The notes below the pieces were generated by a model, which was not told where the DNA came from, did not search any database, and was given only the letters and a program-made list of their open reading frames with translations. A DNA stretch of 64,000 nt from Sphaerulina vaccinii (Eukaryota > Ascomycota > Dothideomycetes > Mycosphaerellales > Mycosphaerellaceae): contig JAKUDP010000011.1 in NCBI GenBank assembly GCA_022570795.1, forward strand, positions 992,001-1,056,000, read 5' to 3'. Position numbers and translations under genes: made by a program. Positions 39,143-50,269 of the stretch are shown in pieces (the first letter of the stretch is position 1; the number at the start of each line of letters is the position of its first letter).

Positions 39143-39465
39143 TATTAGAAAGTATAGTCTAGTTAGACTATCTAAGAGACATTCTCTTAGGGATCAGATT
39201 ACGTAACAATAGGTCACGTGACTTATCTAATACTCTATATCTCAGAAGGAGATACAATCTATATCTAATAAATATAATTAATATAGTTAGTTTCTATCTA
39301 ATACTTCCACTTCTATTATATATTAAAACTCTTTCTATATATTATAGGTATATATATTATTATCCTATTTCGATAAGTTATAAGCCGGGTTTATAGAGGA
39401 AGTATTAGATAGTAATAGTTAGCCTTTTCTAATAGTAGGATATAAACCTATAATAAAAGAAGCAA

Positions 39466-39541
39466 ATTTATACCTAGTTTTAGAGTTAATCTTATTTTAT
39501 AGAGTTAGTTTAGTAAGTAGTTCGGTATTTAACTACTAAAA
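39466..39541 (+). repeat. 76-base perfect inverted repeat, left arm
   Basis: Reads identically to the reverse complement of 40,105-40,180, with no mismatch. Left and right arms of the outer LTR-derived repeat differ at many sites, so the identity of this inner arm stands out. A 563-base spacer separates the arms. Confidence 0.85.
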
Positions 39542-40104
39542 TTTATACTTGTTTTAGCTTCTAGAAAAGTAGTTATCTAGATAAGAATATTAGAAGGAGT
39601 CCTATTTATTAAGGAGATTAATAAGAGTCTAGCTAAGTCTATTAGGCTCTAGAGGCTCGACCGAAATTAAGTATACTTCTTATAGGAATTAATAAATAAA
39701 GTATATACTTTCTATATATTAGAGGGTACCTAGGATTAGTAGGAGCTCTAGTATCGAAGGCTTATATATTTTAGAGAGAAGGTAGTAAAGGACCTTTACT
39801 AGGTCTTAGATTTAAAGAGCCTAATACTAATTCTAAAGGAGTATAGAGTATATAGGGTCTATATAATAGTATAGATAAAGTAGTATAGAGGGAAAGAGAT
39901 ATAGTAGAAGCCCTAAAGGCTAGCTCTTATATCTATTAATATCTATAGACTCCTACCTATCTTAAAATTGGAATTTAAGTAGTAGCTTGAAATTATTAAT
40001 AACTTCTTAAGAAAGAAGTAGGCCTTTCTACTAAAGTTAAGAATAGATATACTATCTACCCTCTACTAATAGAAAAGAAAGGTAGAGCTTTAATCTAGAA
40101 ATTC

Positions 40105-40180
40105 TTTTAGTAGTTAAATACCGAACTACTTACTAAACTAACTCTATAAAATAAGATTAACTCTAAAACTAGGTATAAAT
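40105..40180 (-). repeat. 76-base perfect inverted repeat, right arm
   Basis: Partner of 39,466-39,541. On this side the arm is directly continuous with the longer copy of the element running to 42,211 on the minus strand. Confidence 0.85.
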
Positions 40181-42211
40181 AGAATATCTTTTAGTATAAT
40201 CTATTTCCTCTTTCTTCCTCCTATTACTACTTTCCTAATATATATAGCTATTAAGTAGCTACTACTAACTTTAATCTACTTCCTAGTTTAAAAAGATTTT
40301 AGTTTTTTAAAAAGTAATTCTTAGTTAGTTATATAGGTAGAAGTATAAGAGTTAAGTAGCTATTCTAATAGCCTATACTTGCCTTTTGCGTCTATAGTTA
40401 AGTAGGCTACCTTATCTATATCCTCGTCCTCTAATAGGGTCTAAGATACTTCTAAAGTAGTTAGTAACTCTATATTTTTTTATACTATAAATACCTTCTT
40501 TAGGTACTTCTTACTTAAGTTAGATTTCTTCTTAAAGAATTATACTTTAAGTTTAAGTTTCTTTACTATTTCTTTAAGTTTATCTTTCTATAGTAAAGAT
40601 CCCCTTCTTTATTTTAATAGAGAATATCTTTTCTTAACTTAGTATCCTATCTTTAGTACTATAGTCTTAGTAGCCCTCTTTGCTCTCTCGAGTCTAGAGT
40701 AATTATTCTAGATATATAGTCCTCTATAGAGGAAATAGGCTAGTAGTCCCTAGGCGCCTCTTTTAGTAAATATAGCTATCTCTCGGCCTATACTTAGTCT
40801 AGACTTATATAATTTAAGTAACTAGAGCGAGTCTTTATATAATAGGCTTAGCTAGGCTAGTATAGTATTCTTAGTACTTTAGTATACCTTAGGTAAGGCT
40901 AAGAGAAGATACTTAAGCCTCCTCTCTAGTTCCTTATAGTATAACTCTACTAGGTTAACCTTTATAATCCTTCTTACTAGGTTCCTAAAATATACCTATA
41001 TCTTCCTAATTATCTACTCCTCTATTATATTAAAGTTAATAAACTTCTATATAATTACTATTATATATACTATATATACTTTACTATACTTTGCTTTAAT
41101 CTTCTTCTAGATCTTAGTAGCTATTCTTTCTTCTAGTACTTTATCCTAGTTATCCTATAATAGGTAGACTATAATCTTATATCTAGCTTTTATATTTACC
41201 TTCCTCTAATCTAGGCTATAGATAGATTCTTTTATACCCTAGTACTAGGAGGTAGTATCGCTTAACAAGGCTATTAAGCTAGGTATATCTAGCATATCTA
41301 CTATTCTATTACCTAATATAACCTAGAAGATATCTTAGCTTTTAAAGTAGTTTTAAACTAGACTAAACTATATCCTCTAGTTCTCTTTTATTAGAGTTAG
41401 TATAGCTCTTCTCCTACTAAAACTATTTCCTTACTTTTAATCTATTTTACCTAAAATATTAAAACTAAACTCTAGAAAATTAATACTCTTTTAAACAATT
41501 TTAGTAGTAGTTTCTAAATAGCTACTTTCCTTATCTAAGACTCTCTTCCTTCTCTCTTAGATAAGCTTAGTATAGTTTCCTATACTTCCTACTTATCTAT
41601 ACTTATAGATAGACTTAAATAGTCTCTTTTTAGAGGGATATACCTTTCTAAGGTATTAGTAGTACTCTAGTATAGAGGTTAAGTCTTATCTATTTAAAAT
41701 AGTACTTTAGCTTTTAGCTTACTCTTTCCTTTTTATACCTTTTAAGTTCTACTCTTTTAGGTATACCTTACTAGGTTCTTTTCTATTTTATCTACCTTTA
41801 GGAACTTCCGGAATACGCCGAGTTCTTCTAAGTCTTCTTAGTAGTATAGATAGGTATACCTTAGGTCTCCTTTTACTTCTTTTATTATAGGTTTATATCC
41901 TACTATTAGAAAAGGCTAACTATTACTATCTAATACTTCCTCTACAAACTCGGGCTTACAACCTATCGAAATAGAATAATAATATATATACCTACGACGT
42001 ATAGAAAGAGTCTTAATATGCGATAGAAGTAGAAGTATTAGATAGGAACTAACTATATTAATTATATTAGTTAGATATAGGTTGCATCTCCTTCTAAGAT
42101 ATAGAGTATTAGATAAGTTATATAACCTATTATTACGTAACGTATATTATATAATCTAATCCCCAAAAGGGGTATCTCTTAGATAGTCTAACTAGACTAT
42201 ACTTTCTAATA

Positions 42212-45200
42212 TAATCTACTATTTATATATATACTAGAAATACTTACTAGCTATAATAGATACTCTAGTACTAGAGTAATACTTTTTTAGCTATTCTACT
42301 ACTTATAATAAACTAGTACCTTAGTTAGATCTTTTAATAGATTATCTAATTACTATAGGAACCTAGGCTAGGCTCTCGATTAATTACTTACTACTAGAAC
42401 TAGGCAACTTACAAATTATCTACTTTTTAATAGTTATATAGAATTAATACTTCTAATAGATAATAGGCTCTCTTTTAGATAGATACTTAGGTTATAGGCT
42501 CTCGAATAGCTTATCTATATCTTAGTCTATATATTTAGATAATACTTTCGAATAGGTTGCCTATATCTAGTCTATATACCTAGATAATATTTTTATAAAG
42601 TTAGCCTATACTCTATTAGTCTATATCTTATCTACTAGTAATTAGGTTTCTAATACTTTTATATCTATAGATACTTAGGTTACTAGTATTTAGTTTTAAG
42701 CTATCTAAAAGATTACTTATACTTTAGTTTATAGATACTTAGATTATAAGCTTTCGAATAGGTTACTTATACCTTCTTATCTATATACTATAGATATAGT
42801 ACTCTCTTTATATCTACTAGTAATTAGATTACTTATACTATCTAATAGATTAGCTATATCTTCTTTACTAGCTACTACTAGAGCTATAGGCTCTATTATA
42901 GATTATAGAGCTCTATCTTTATTTTTAGTACTTAGATAATAACTTTTTCTAGTTTATAAATACTTAGATTATAGATATTTTTTTAATTTCTAAATACTTA
43001 GATTATAGGTTTCTAAATAGATTACTAATACTTTCTTAATCTATAGATACTTAGGTTCTACTTTTATATAGATTACTAATATTCTCTTATTCTACTAGTA
43101 CTTAGGTTATAGGCTCTTATATAGATAGCTAATATTTTTTTATATAGTACTTAGATTATACTTTTATATAGGTTTTTAATACTTTCTTCTACTAGTAATT
43201 AGGTTATTAATACTCTCTTCTACTAGTATTTAGATTATAGGCTTTAAGATAGGCTACTAATACTTTCTTATTTATAGATTTTTAGATAATAGGCCTTCTA
43301 TTTATCTACTAGTAATTATATTATTAATACTTTCTTCTACTAGTACTTAGGTTATAGGCTTTTATATAAGTTACTAATACTTTTCTATCTACTAGTTTTT
43401 AAGTTATAGGCTCTCTCTTTATCTATCTATAGTTAGATTACTAATATCTTTTTATTTATAGATTTTTAGATTATAGGCTCTAAAATAGATTACTTATATT
43501 TTAATTTATAAATACTTAGATTATAAGCTTCTAAATAAATTATCTATATTTTAGTTTATAGATACTTATATTATACTTTTATATAGATTACTATTACTTT
43601 TTTACTTATCTAGATTACTAACTCTATTATAGGCTATAGACTCTTTTCTTATCTACTAGTAATTAGATTATCTATACTCTACTCTATAGATACTTAGATA
43701 ATAGGCTTTTATATAATTTACTAACTTTTTCTTATCTACTAGTTTTTAGATAATAGGCTTTTTTTTACTTTTAGTAGATAATAGAACTTTTAGCCTACTA
43801 GTACTTAGATTATAGGCTTTTATATAGGTAGCTAATACTTTTATAGTCTATATATTTATAATACTTTTTTTTATAAATTACTAATACTTTCTTACTCTAC
43901 TAATACTTAGGTTATAAGCTTTTATATAGGTAACTAATATTTTCTTCTATATATATTTAGATTATAATTATATATAGGTTACTAATACTTTTTTTTTATA
44001 GATACTTAGATAATAGAGCTTTTTTTTATCTATTTATAATTAAGTTACTTATATTTTTTTATTTATAGATTTTTAGATTATAGGCTCTAGAATAGGTTAC
44101 TAATATTTTAATCTATAGATACTAGATATAGCTTTTATATAAGTTACTAGACTAACTTTTTTTATATTTATATTATTTAATATTAGCTAGTATTTAGGCT
44201 CTCGACTTTTAAATCTACTAGTAATTAGATTACTATATTTTCTTATCTATATATCTAGATAATACTTTTAAATAGGTAGCCTATATTTTAGTCTATATAT
44301 AGATAATATCTATAAATAGATAGCCTATATAATTTTAGTCTATAAGCTATAGAATAGGCTTTTTTTTATTTACTAGTAATTAGATTATCTATATTTTTTT
44401 ATTAATCGAATTTTAGAATATAGGCTCTAGAATAGATTATTAATACTTTGTTTATCTACTAGTACTAGAATACTAGGTCTATAGTAGATTATAGATCTTT
44501 CTTTATTTTTAGGTAATAGGTTCTATAATAGATTATATATAATAGTATTTTTTAATAGCTATTATAACTTTAGATATATATACTAATATCTATATATCTA
44601 ACTCTATTATTTTAACTTTAATATACTTTTTATAGTATTTTTCTATATAGGCTTTAGTTATACTAGGCTTCTCTATATCTATACTCTAACTCTAATTAAT
44701 ATATAAATTTAAAAACTATCTAACTATTTTTAATAGTTTTTTCTACTTAACTATAATATCTAATATAAAAACTTTTTATATAAAATATATTTATATAATC
44801 TAGCTCTACTATATATTTTAATTTAGCTTAGTTTAGATAACTTTTTACTAAATAGAAGTAGGTTAATAGAAATAGTACTATATTCTATAATATACTATAG
44901 GTATAATAGAAACTTTAGAAAGCTCTAAATAAAAGTAGACCTAATTCTATTAGTAAATTTTAGATAGGCTATTACTAAATAGTTATAGCTCTAGTACTAG
45001 ACTATTAATAATTTTAAATAAAATATAGTCTATAGAAAATATAAAGTCTAGAAAGATTTATAGTATATTATTCTAAAGCCTATAGGCTTTATAAATAGAG
45101 TAGAAATATAGTATAGCTTTTAGATAGCTTATAATTAATTAAAGCTAGATAGTATAGATATATAATATATATAAAAGTAGCTAGTACTATAGAAAATAAT

Positions 45201-45500
45201 TAAAGTAGTTCTCTCTTAATACTATATTAATAAAATTAATTTATTAGATAGGCTACTATTATAAGTTATTAGTATAGTAATATATTATAAGTAATAATAT
45301 TTAGTATAACTATATTTCTAACTAAGCTTAGTCCTATTAATATTTTAGGTTCTAGGCTAGAAATAAATTATATAGTAATTAGCTAGTAAATAGAGAAAAA
45401 GAGCTAAGTATATTTATATATAGAAAAAAAATAGTTTTATAAAAAAAAATAGTAGATAGAAATAAAAAAATATAGTATACTAGAAAAGCTTCGAACTTTA
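42212..45500. repeat. AT-rich block with extensive degenerate tandem repeats, right end of desert
   Basis: The segment 42,215-42,400 repeats 34,226-34,410. From about 42,480 to 44,500 the words TACTTAGATTATAGGCT, GGTTACTAATACT and CTACTAGTAATTAG recur at intervals of roughly 40-60 bases, a longer version of the array at 34,480-35,000. The last part to 45,500 is plain RIP-mutated sequence. Composition returns to normal near 45,500, about 400 bases before the first gene of the metabolite cluster. Confidence 0.65.
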
Positions 45501-45895
45501 TTTAATAATAGAATATATAGATCTCGCAATTACGTTAGATTGTTAGTAGCGGGAAACTATACGATTGTACTCCGAAGAGGGCAAATATTACTAGAGGCGT
45601 TAGGAAGCTCGGCAGAATTGACGTTAGCGGCTTTCGGCAGACTGTTTAACTAAAGTAGAGAGGAGTCGGGACTCGTGCTATAATCTCCAATTCCGTGCAC
45701 GATGAGACCCTTTCGCTTTTGGATGTCGTCGCTGCTGCAGCCTCGATATATTGAACAGCCATAAATAAGACAGCACTCGCTATATGATATTCTACACGGC
45801 AATCTTCTCGAGTGCTGCATCATTCCAGCCAAATCCACCTCAACCATCGGACGCTACTATTACTTCGATACCTTCTCTACTCTAGCGCTGTAATC
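45500..45895. promoter_or_regulatory. Upstream region of the methyltransferase/questin-oxidase fusion gene
   Basis: Normal-GC sequence between the desert edge and ATG 45,896. It presumably holds the promoter. No clear TATA box or AflR-type TCG-N5-CGA site is seen; TCGGGACTCGT near 45,668 differs by one base. The promoter is thus within reach of heterochromatin spreading from the desert. Confidence 0.3.
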
Positions 45896-48253
45896 ATGTC
45901 CGCAACACAGACAATTTCCAAACAAAAGACGGAGACGCCGTTCACGTCTGGAGCTCTTAGAAGTTCCAACAGCTCGGGGTTCTGGGGGTCATACATAGCT
46001 GCTCGACCAAGCCCACCAGAAGAGTTCTTCAAGCTCATCCTCGACTACCATAAAGCTCATGGAAACGGCAATACTACACTCGCACACGATGTCGGTACCG
46101 GACCTGGAAACATGGCGGCAAGACTGGCAGCATATTTCGACAATATCATAGGCTCGGACGTGAATGAGGAGGCATTGAAGGCTGCACCGAGCCTAATACC
46201 TGCTCATGCGCTGGAGCATATCAAATTCTTCAAATCCCGAGGTGAAGATCTTGCCCAGCAAGTGCTGGCTAATCGAGGCGCTCTTAACAAAGCTGACCTC
46301 GTGCTGGTGAGCGAATGCATGCCTCTTCTTGACGCTAGTTCAGCGTTGCGGGCCTTTCACGATGTTCTTCGACCAGATGGCACTCTGGCCATATACTTCT
46401 ACGGTCCGGCTGTATTTGTGGACGGCGACATGGATCAGTGTAATGCTGCATATCAGAAGCTCGCAACACGAATCTGCCAGTTCAATCAGCCAATGAAGAA
46501 AACGCCAGGCTTTCCGTTCCATTTACGCGCTGCGGAAATGCTCGAGAGCTATCTGGACAATATTGCTTTGCCTAGCGATTCGTGGCAGAAGGTGCATCGA
46601 TACAAGTGGAACTGCGATCACTCGCTCATGTTCAACGAGAAGGCGGGCTTTGATTTCGAGTATCACGCCACTGACAACAGAGGGGAGCACGAGAAGATCA
46701 CAGAGAGCAATGATCGATCCTTCTGGACTTTGGACTGGTCTATTGACCAGATAAAGTCCTACCTGGACTCCGTGTACCCAAACTATCGTGACAAAGCTGG
46801 TGCAAAGTACCACGAGGTCGAAGCTCTGCTGAAGAACCTGGAACAAGCCATGGGTGGAGGCAAACGAAAGGTCACATTCCCTTTAGTGCTGGTTCTGGCC
46901 AAGAAAGTCAGCCAGCATGAATCTGCTCCTGAAAATGCGCGAGTTGTGCAGTTGTTGCCGCACGCCACTGGTCTGGGACGCGCACTGGAGATCCCAGAAG
47001 GCGCATTGGAGGCTGCCAACAAGCTTCTGCAAAAGAATCATGATGATTACCACATCTTTTGGCGAGACGTTGCCGGGCACAACCACATGGCACACTCCAT
47101 CCTCACAATCTTCGCTACTGGTGGTGGACCCGAGGAACTGCAGCGTGCATACGATGACGGAGTTGCTGTGCAACGCAACAAGCCGCCCCTCGATCTGACA
47201 GTAGTGAGCCGTCTGTTCGACGAGTCGGGTCTCTTCGACGTGCTGGGACAGTTGCCACAATATACCAATGTCTTGGCATTTTTCGAACAAGAAATCGAGC
47301 GCATGGGATGGAGAGAGGCAATACACACGTACTGCTTCAGCCGTACCAAGCTAGCAGACACCATCCTGTCGCGCATGTACGAAGGTGCCCACCACCCTTT
47401 CATCCACCTCGGACTAGGCGTGGAGTTTGAACAACCCAGCATTGTCGCCGAAGCCTTAGCTCAGGCCGTCGTGCACCCCTGGTCCGGCATCCCCGAGTGT
47501 CTGCTACAAAGCGACAAGCTGGCCACGCCTGGGAAAAGTTCCGCCAAACTCATAGACGTGTTCCACGAGGCTCGTAACAACGAGACGATTGCTCGTGGCG
47601 CCCGCTGGGAGGACATGGGTCTCAAGATGCGCAACGGGACTCTCGGCCGCTCCAAAGAGGCCATCACCACTCTCGCGGCGAAATACGTCGTTGATGCCTC
47701 GGACCTCCAGCTCCGCGCCGCCGAATCCGTCAATTGCAGCGCTTACCTCGCCGCCACGGCCCAAAATGCCGCCCACGCGCCCAAAATTGATTTCTTCCAT
47801 ATGCATAATGTCACCAGCTCGATTTTCTTGACTGTCCTTGTCAATCAAACTTGGATCTCCACCGCTGACAAAATCCGCCTGGTAGAATGGAAAGGTCGCA
47901 CCGATTTGCTCTGGTATGCGGCTAGTGGCTGTCCCGAGCTGAAAATGGAAGAGCTGACGCAGTATCACGCTGGGCCTAGTAAGGGTATGGGATGGGAGAT
48001 GCTCTACCGTGCTGTCAACGTCATGCCGGATGATGGACATGTCGCCAAGTTTGTGAGGGCGGTAAAGAGTGCGGAGGAGGTTTGTTCGGAATATCGGGAT
48101 TCGGGTTCTTCCCTCTTCCCTATGCAGGGCGAGGCTTTTTTGCAGCTTGCGAGAATGGCTTATGACTCCACTGTTGGCCTGCCCGTTGATGCTAAGTGGG
48201 TGTGGGGTGCTGGGTTTGAACAGGCGTGGGCTCCAGTTCCGGCTCGCGCTTGA
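45896..48253 (+). CDS. SAM methyltransferase fused to questin-oxidase-like (DUF4243) domain
   Basis: Intronless, 785 residues, no internal stop. Residues about 20-337 are a class I SAM-dependent methyltransferase: motif I HDVGTGPGNMA (64-74), the acidic end of strand 2 (GSDVNEEAL, 86-93), ADLVLVSECMPLLD (133-146), VLRPDGTLAIYFYG (157-170), and the closing FPLVLVLAKKV. Residues about 350-780 match the questin oxidase-like family (DUF4243; AflY, GedK, MdpL): LLPHATGL, FWRDVAGHNHMAHSILTIFATGG, HPFIHLGLGVEFEQPSIVAEAL, and FFHMHNVTSSIFLTVLV. Known members open an anthraquinone ring by Baeyer-Villiger-type oxidation. In geodin biosynthesis methylation of emodin to questin just precedes this step and uses a separate enzyme. 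The fusion, sitting in an anthraquinone-type cluster, suggests both steps in one protein; the methyl acceptor is inferred. I chose ATG 45,896 because the methyltransferase similarity starts soon after. Confidence 0.85.
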   Translation: MSATQTISKQKTETPFTSGALRSSNSSGFWGSYIAARPSPPEEFFKLILDYHKAHGNGNTTLAHDVGTGPGNMAARLAAYFDNIIGSDVNEEALKAAPSLIPAHALEHIKFFKSRGEDLAQQVLANRGALNKADLVLVSECMPLLDASSALRAFHDVLRPDGTLAIYFYGPAVFVDGDMDQCNAAYQKLATRICQFNQPMKKTPGFPFHLRAAEMLESYLDNIALPSDSWQKVHRYKWNCDHSLMFNEKAGFDFEYHATDNRGEHEKITESNDRSFWTLDWSIDQIKSYLDSVYPNYRDKAGAKYHEVEALLKNLEQAMGGGKRKVTFPLVLVLAKKVSQHESAPENARVVQLLPHATGLGRALEIPEGALEAANKLLQKNHDDYHIFWRDVAGHNHMAHSILTIFATGGGPEELQRAYDDGVAVQRNKPPLDLTVVSRLFDESGLFDVLGQLPQYTNVLAFFEQEIERMGWREAIHTYCFSRTKLADTILSRMYEGAHHPFIHLGLGVEFEQPSIVAEALAQAVVHPWSGIPECLLQSDKLATPGKSSAKLIDVFHEARNNETIARGARWEDMGLKMRNGTLGRSKEAITTLAAKYVVDASDLQLRAAESVNCSAYLAATAQNAAHAPKIDFFHMHNVTSSIFLTVLVNQTWISTADKIRLVEWKGRTDLLWYAASGCPELKMEELTQYHAGPSKGMGWEMLYRAVNVMPDDGHVAKFVRAVKSAEEVCSEYRDSGSSLFPMQGEAFLQLARMAYDSTVGLPVDAKWVWGAGFEQAWAPVPARA

Positions 48254-48426
48254 GGTACATTTGGGTGACTGGGTGAGAGATGGCGTCGGATGTAGTAGCG
48301 TTCATAGATCGAAATTCATGCGGAGTTATGCAAGACTACGGACTTGGCCTCTTCTTCCTACTCCGCAATTTATGTGGACACGTTCTACGAGTTGGTGCAT
48401 GGATAACGGCTGAGTATCTCAGCGCA
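48254..48426. other. Spacer between fusion gene and Tc1/mariner element
   Basis: Short normal-GC sequence holding the 3' end of the fusion gene; no separate feature seen. Confidence 0.4.
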
Positions 48427-48473
48427 GCCAAACCCGTGTTCACTACTCGTCGGACCTTTTACGTAATGCTTGG
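48427..48473 (+). repeat. Left terminal inverted repeat (47 bases)
   Basis: Pairs with 49,881-49,927 at 45 of 47 positions. Unlike the interior it keeps several CpA and TpG dinucleotides. Confidence 0.85.
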
Positions 48474-49880
48474 CAATATTCATGTTCACTTCAAAAGGTG
48501 TACTAAATCGATTCTGTGGCTATCTCTACTATCTATATAACTTTGCGAACATATATAGAGTGTTATAGACTTTCCTATAGTATACTAGTATCTCGTTAAT
48601 AATTTTTTAGATCTCTAACTATAGTATAGCAGCCTATTCTTCCTTAATTACTCGCTTGAATTCCTCGAGGCTCAAGCCTCTTACTTTGCGTCTATATAGT
48701 CGCCTATTAAGTAGTATCTATAAACTTTTAATAGAGTTTAGATTAGAGCTATAAAGTAGATAAGTATACTTTTTAAGCTCGTAGTACTTGCAAAAGTAGC
48801 GAGGTGCGTTGTCTATAGAGCGAGTGCTATAAGATTGAACATTGTCTTCTACTAAGAAAGCTCTACTTTTACTAGGTCTATAATACTTTACTTTATTAAA
48901 AAGCTTTTTATACTTTGGTAGTACTTTTTTAGTATAGTAGTCCTATAATATAATAGTCGACTTTGGCGCTATATTATAGCTATTAGGTTTAAGAGCGTCG
49001 TGTTTATCGAGGTAGCGCTTAAACTACTATTTAGATATACGAGTCTTAGTCTAAGGTACTCGATTGCGCTTCGGCTATTTTTCTAGCTACTTCTAGTAGT
49101 CTTCTACTATTACAAAGTACTTATTATAGAAGAATATAACCTTAGTTCGGCTATAATAAGAGACTCTATAAGCTAGGTATACTTAGAAAGGCTTAGGTAC
49201 CTCCTCTTCTATCTATATATTATCTAGATAGTCTCGTATACTAGGCTCTATATAGATATACTTATTACTATTATCGAGAGCTATAGAAACATAGTATTTA
49301 TCTATATAGATACTCTTATACTAGTACTTTCTAGGCCTACTTTTATAGATACTAGAGTAGTATAGTTTCTTCTTTATAGGCGTGTTCTTAATCTTTAGAG
49401 TTACCTATATCTTAATATAATATATCTAAGGTACTCGAGCCTTCTATACTTTTCTAATAGTCTATCTATCTACTCTATAGCAATATACGAACTCGTATTT
49501 ATACTTAGTATATATAAAATAAGGCCTAGTAGCTATTTTATTAAGTTGGTTAGTAGTAAGCGCTATATAGTATTATCTAATAAGTATACTCTGTCTCCTA
49601 TATCTCTATAGGCCCTTGTACTAATTCTCGCCTTATTAGACTATATCTCTAACTTTCTTATACTATTTTATATATATAGATCTTAAGGGTATATTATCGT
49701 CTTCGAGGGCGGCTTCTTCGAGGGCTTTGGTAATATTGCGCACTGCGGAGTAGTAACTATTAACTTTAATCTATATTTCTATCTTTCTAGGTATCTTATA
49801 TTCTTTTTGGGGAGCTATTTGAGTATATATTAAGTGAGTTGGAACGATAATAAGATGGTCTATGTTGATGTTCTATACAG

Positions 49881-49927
49881 CCAAGGATTACATAAAAGGT
49901 CCGACGAGTAGTGAACACGGGTTTGGC
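49881..49927 (-). repeat. Right terminal inverted repeat (47 bases)
   Basis: Partner of the left repeat; the two mismatches are CG/TG (RIP-like) and G/C. Confidence 0.85.
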
Positions 49928-50269
49928 AGCCGTAGTGCTTGGTCTGCTGTTCGGTATGTGACTTTCCCAAGCCTCACAGCACCGCATTGCCCGATGACTG
50001 CCTTTTTGAGCTGATATTGCCTTAATATGCCCCGCTGCGACATGTGCCCACACACTTCTCAACTCATCCGTGATGAGCACACACACGTCTCCCCATACTA
50101 TCTTCAAGCACAAACTACAGCTGTCCTCTGGTCCTACATTCGAAGCGCAAATCGCCATGCTGTGCTTTACAATTTGCATACCAAGTCTACATATCATATT
50201 GATAGCTCTGTAGCATAAATATATAAACGTGACATATGCCGTGCCCCCAAGGCTCCGACAAAGTTGTAT
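49928..50269. other. Spacer between transposon and SDR gene
   Basis: Normal-GC, no gene recognised; it presumably contains the 3' region of the SDR gene read on the minus strand. Confidence 0.4.

Larger units (their letters stand above)
39143..42211. mobile_element. Head-to-head LTR elements forming a large inverted repeat
   Basis: The two ends are inverted copies of one LTR-plus-primer-site unit. The left LTR is 39,143-39,375, starts TATTAGAAAGTATAG and ends CGATA; it is followed by AGTTATAAGCCGGG. The right LTR is 42,211 down to 41,964 and is followed on the minus strand by GGTTGTAAGCCCGAG. Identity continues about 90 bases inside both. The left copy then skips about 1.69 kb relative to the right and continues with a perfect 76-base match (39,466-39,541 against 40,105-40,180 inverted). 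The centre 39,542-40,104 is unique. No 3' LTR or target duplication was found, so this looks like two 5' ends joined head to head, not a DNA transposon. Confidence 0.65.
48427..49927 (-). mobile_element. Tc1/mariner-type DNA transposon, RIP-inactivated
   Basis: The element is 1,501 bases long with 47-base terminal inverted repeats (48,427-48,473 and 49,881-49,927) that start GCCAAACCCGTGTTCACTAC and differ at two bases. The minus strand holds a decayed transposase: EDNVQSYSTRSIDNAPRYF near 48,845-48,790 fits the QDNAPxH region around the second catalytic Asp. LLYSSNLNSIKSLWILLNR near 48,760-48,700 fits the PPNSPDLNPIE-LW-LLK block, with the changes expected from RIP. Stops are of TAG/TAA type. 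Length and layout are typical of fungal Tc1/mariner elements. A TA target duplication could not be made out. It lies inside the metabolite cluster, between the fusion gene and the SDR gene. Confidence 0.8.

Noticed and set aside
39205..39216. GGTCACGTGACT palindrome as an E-box promoter site
   Set aside because: It lies within the LTR-like unit, and the inverted copy shows the RIP-changed form, so there is no ground to call it a functional host site.
39143..42211. DNA transposon with 250-base terminal inverted repeats
   Set aside because: The inverted ends carry tRNA-primer-like sites directly inside and lack a target duplication, which fits inverted LTR units better.
49796..50197. 133-codon minus-strand frame at the right end of the Tc1/mariner element
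   Set aside because: It runs through the terminal inverted repeat and has no transposase or other motif in that frame.
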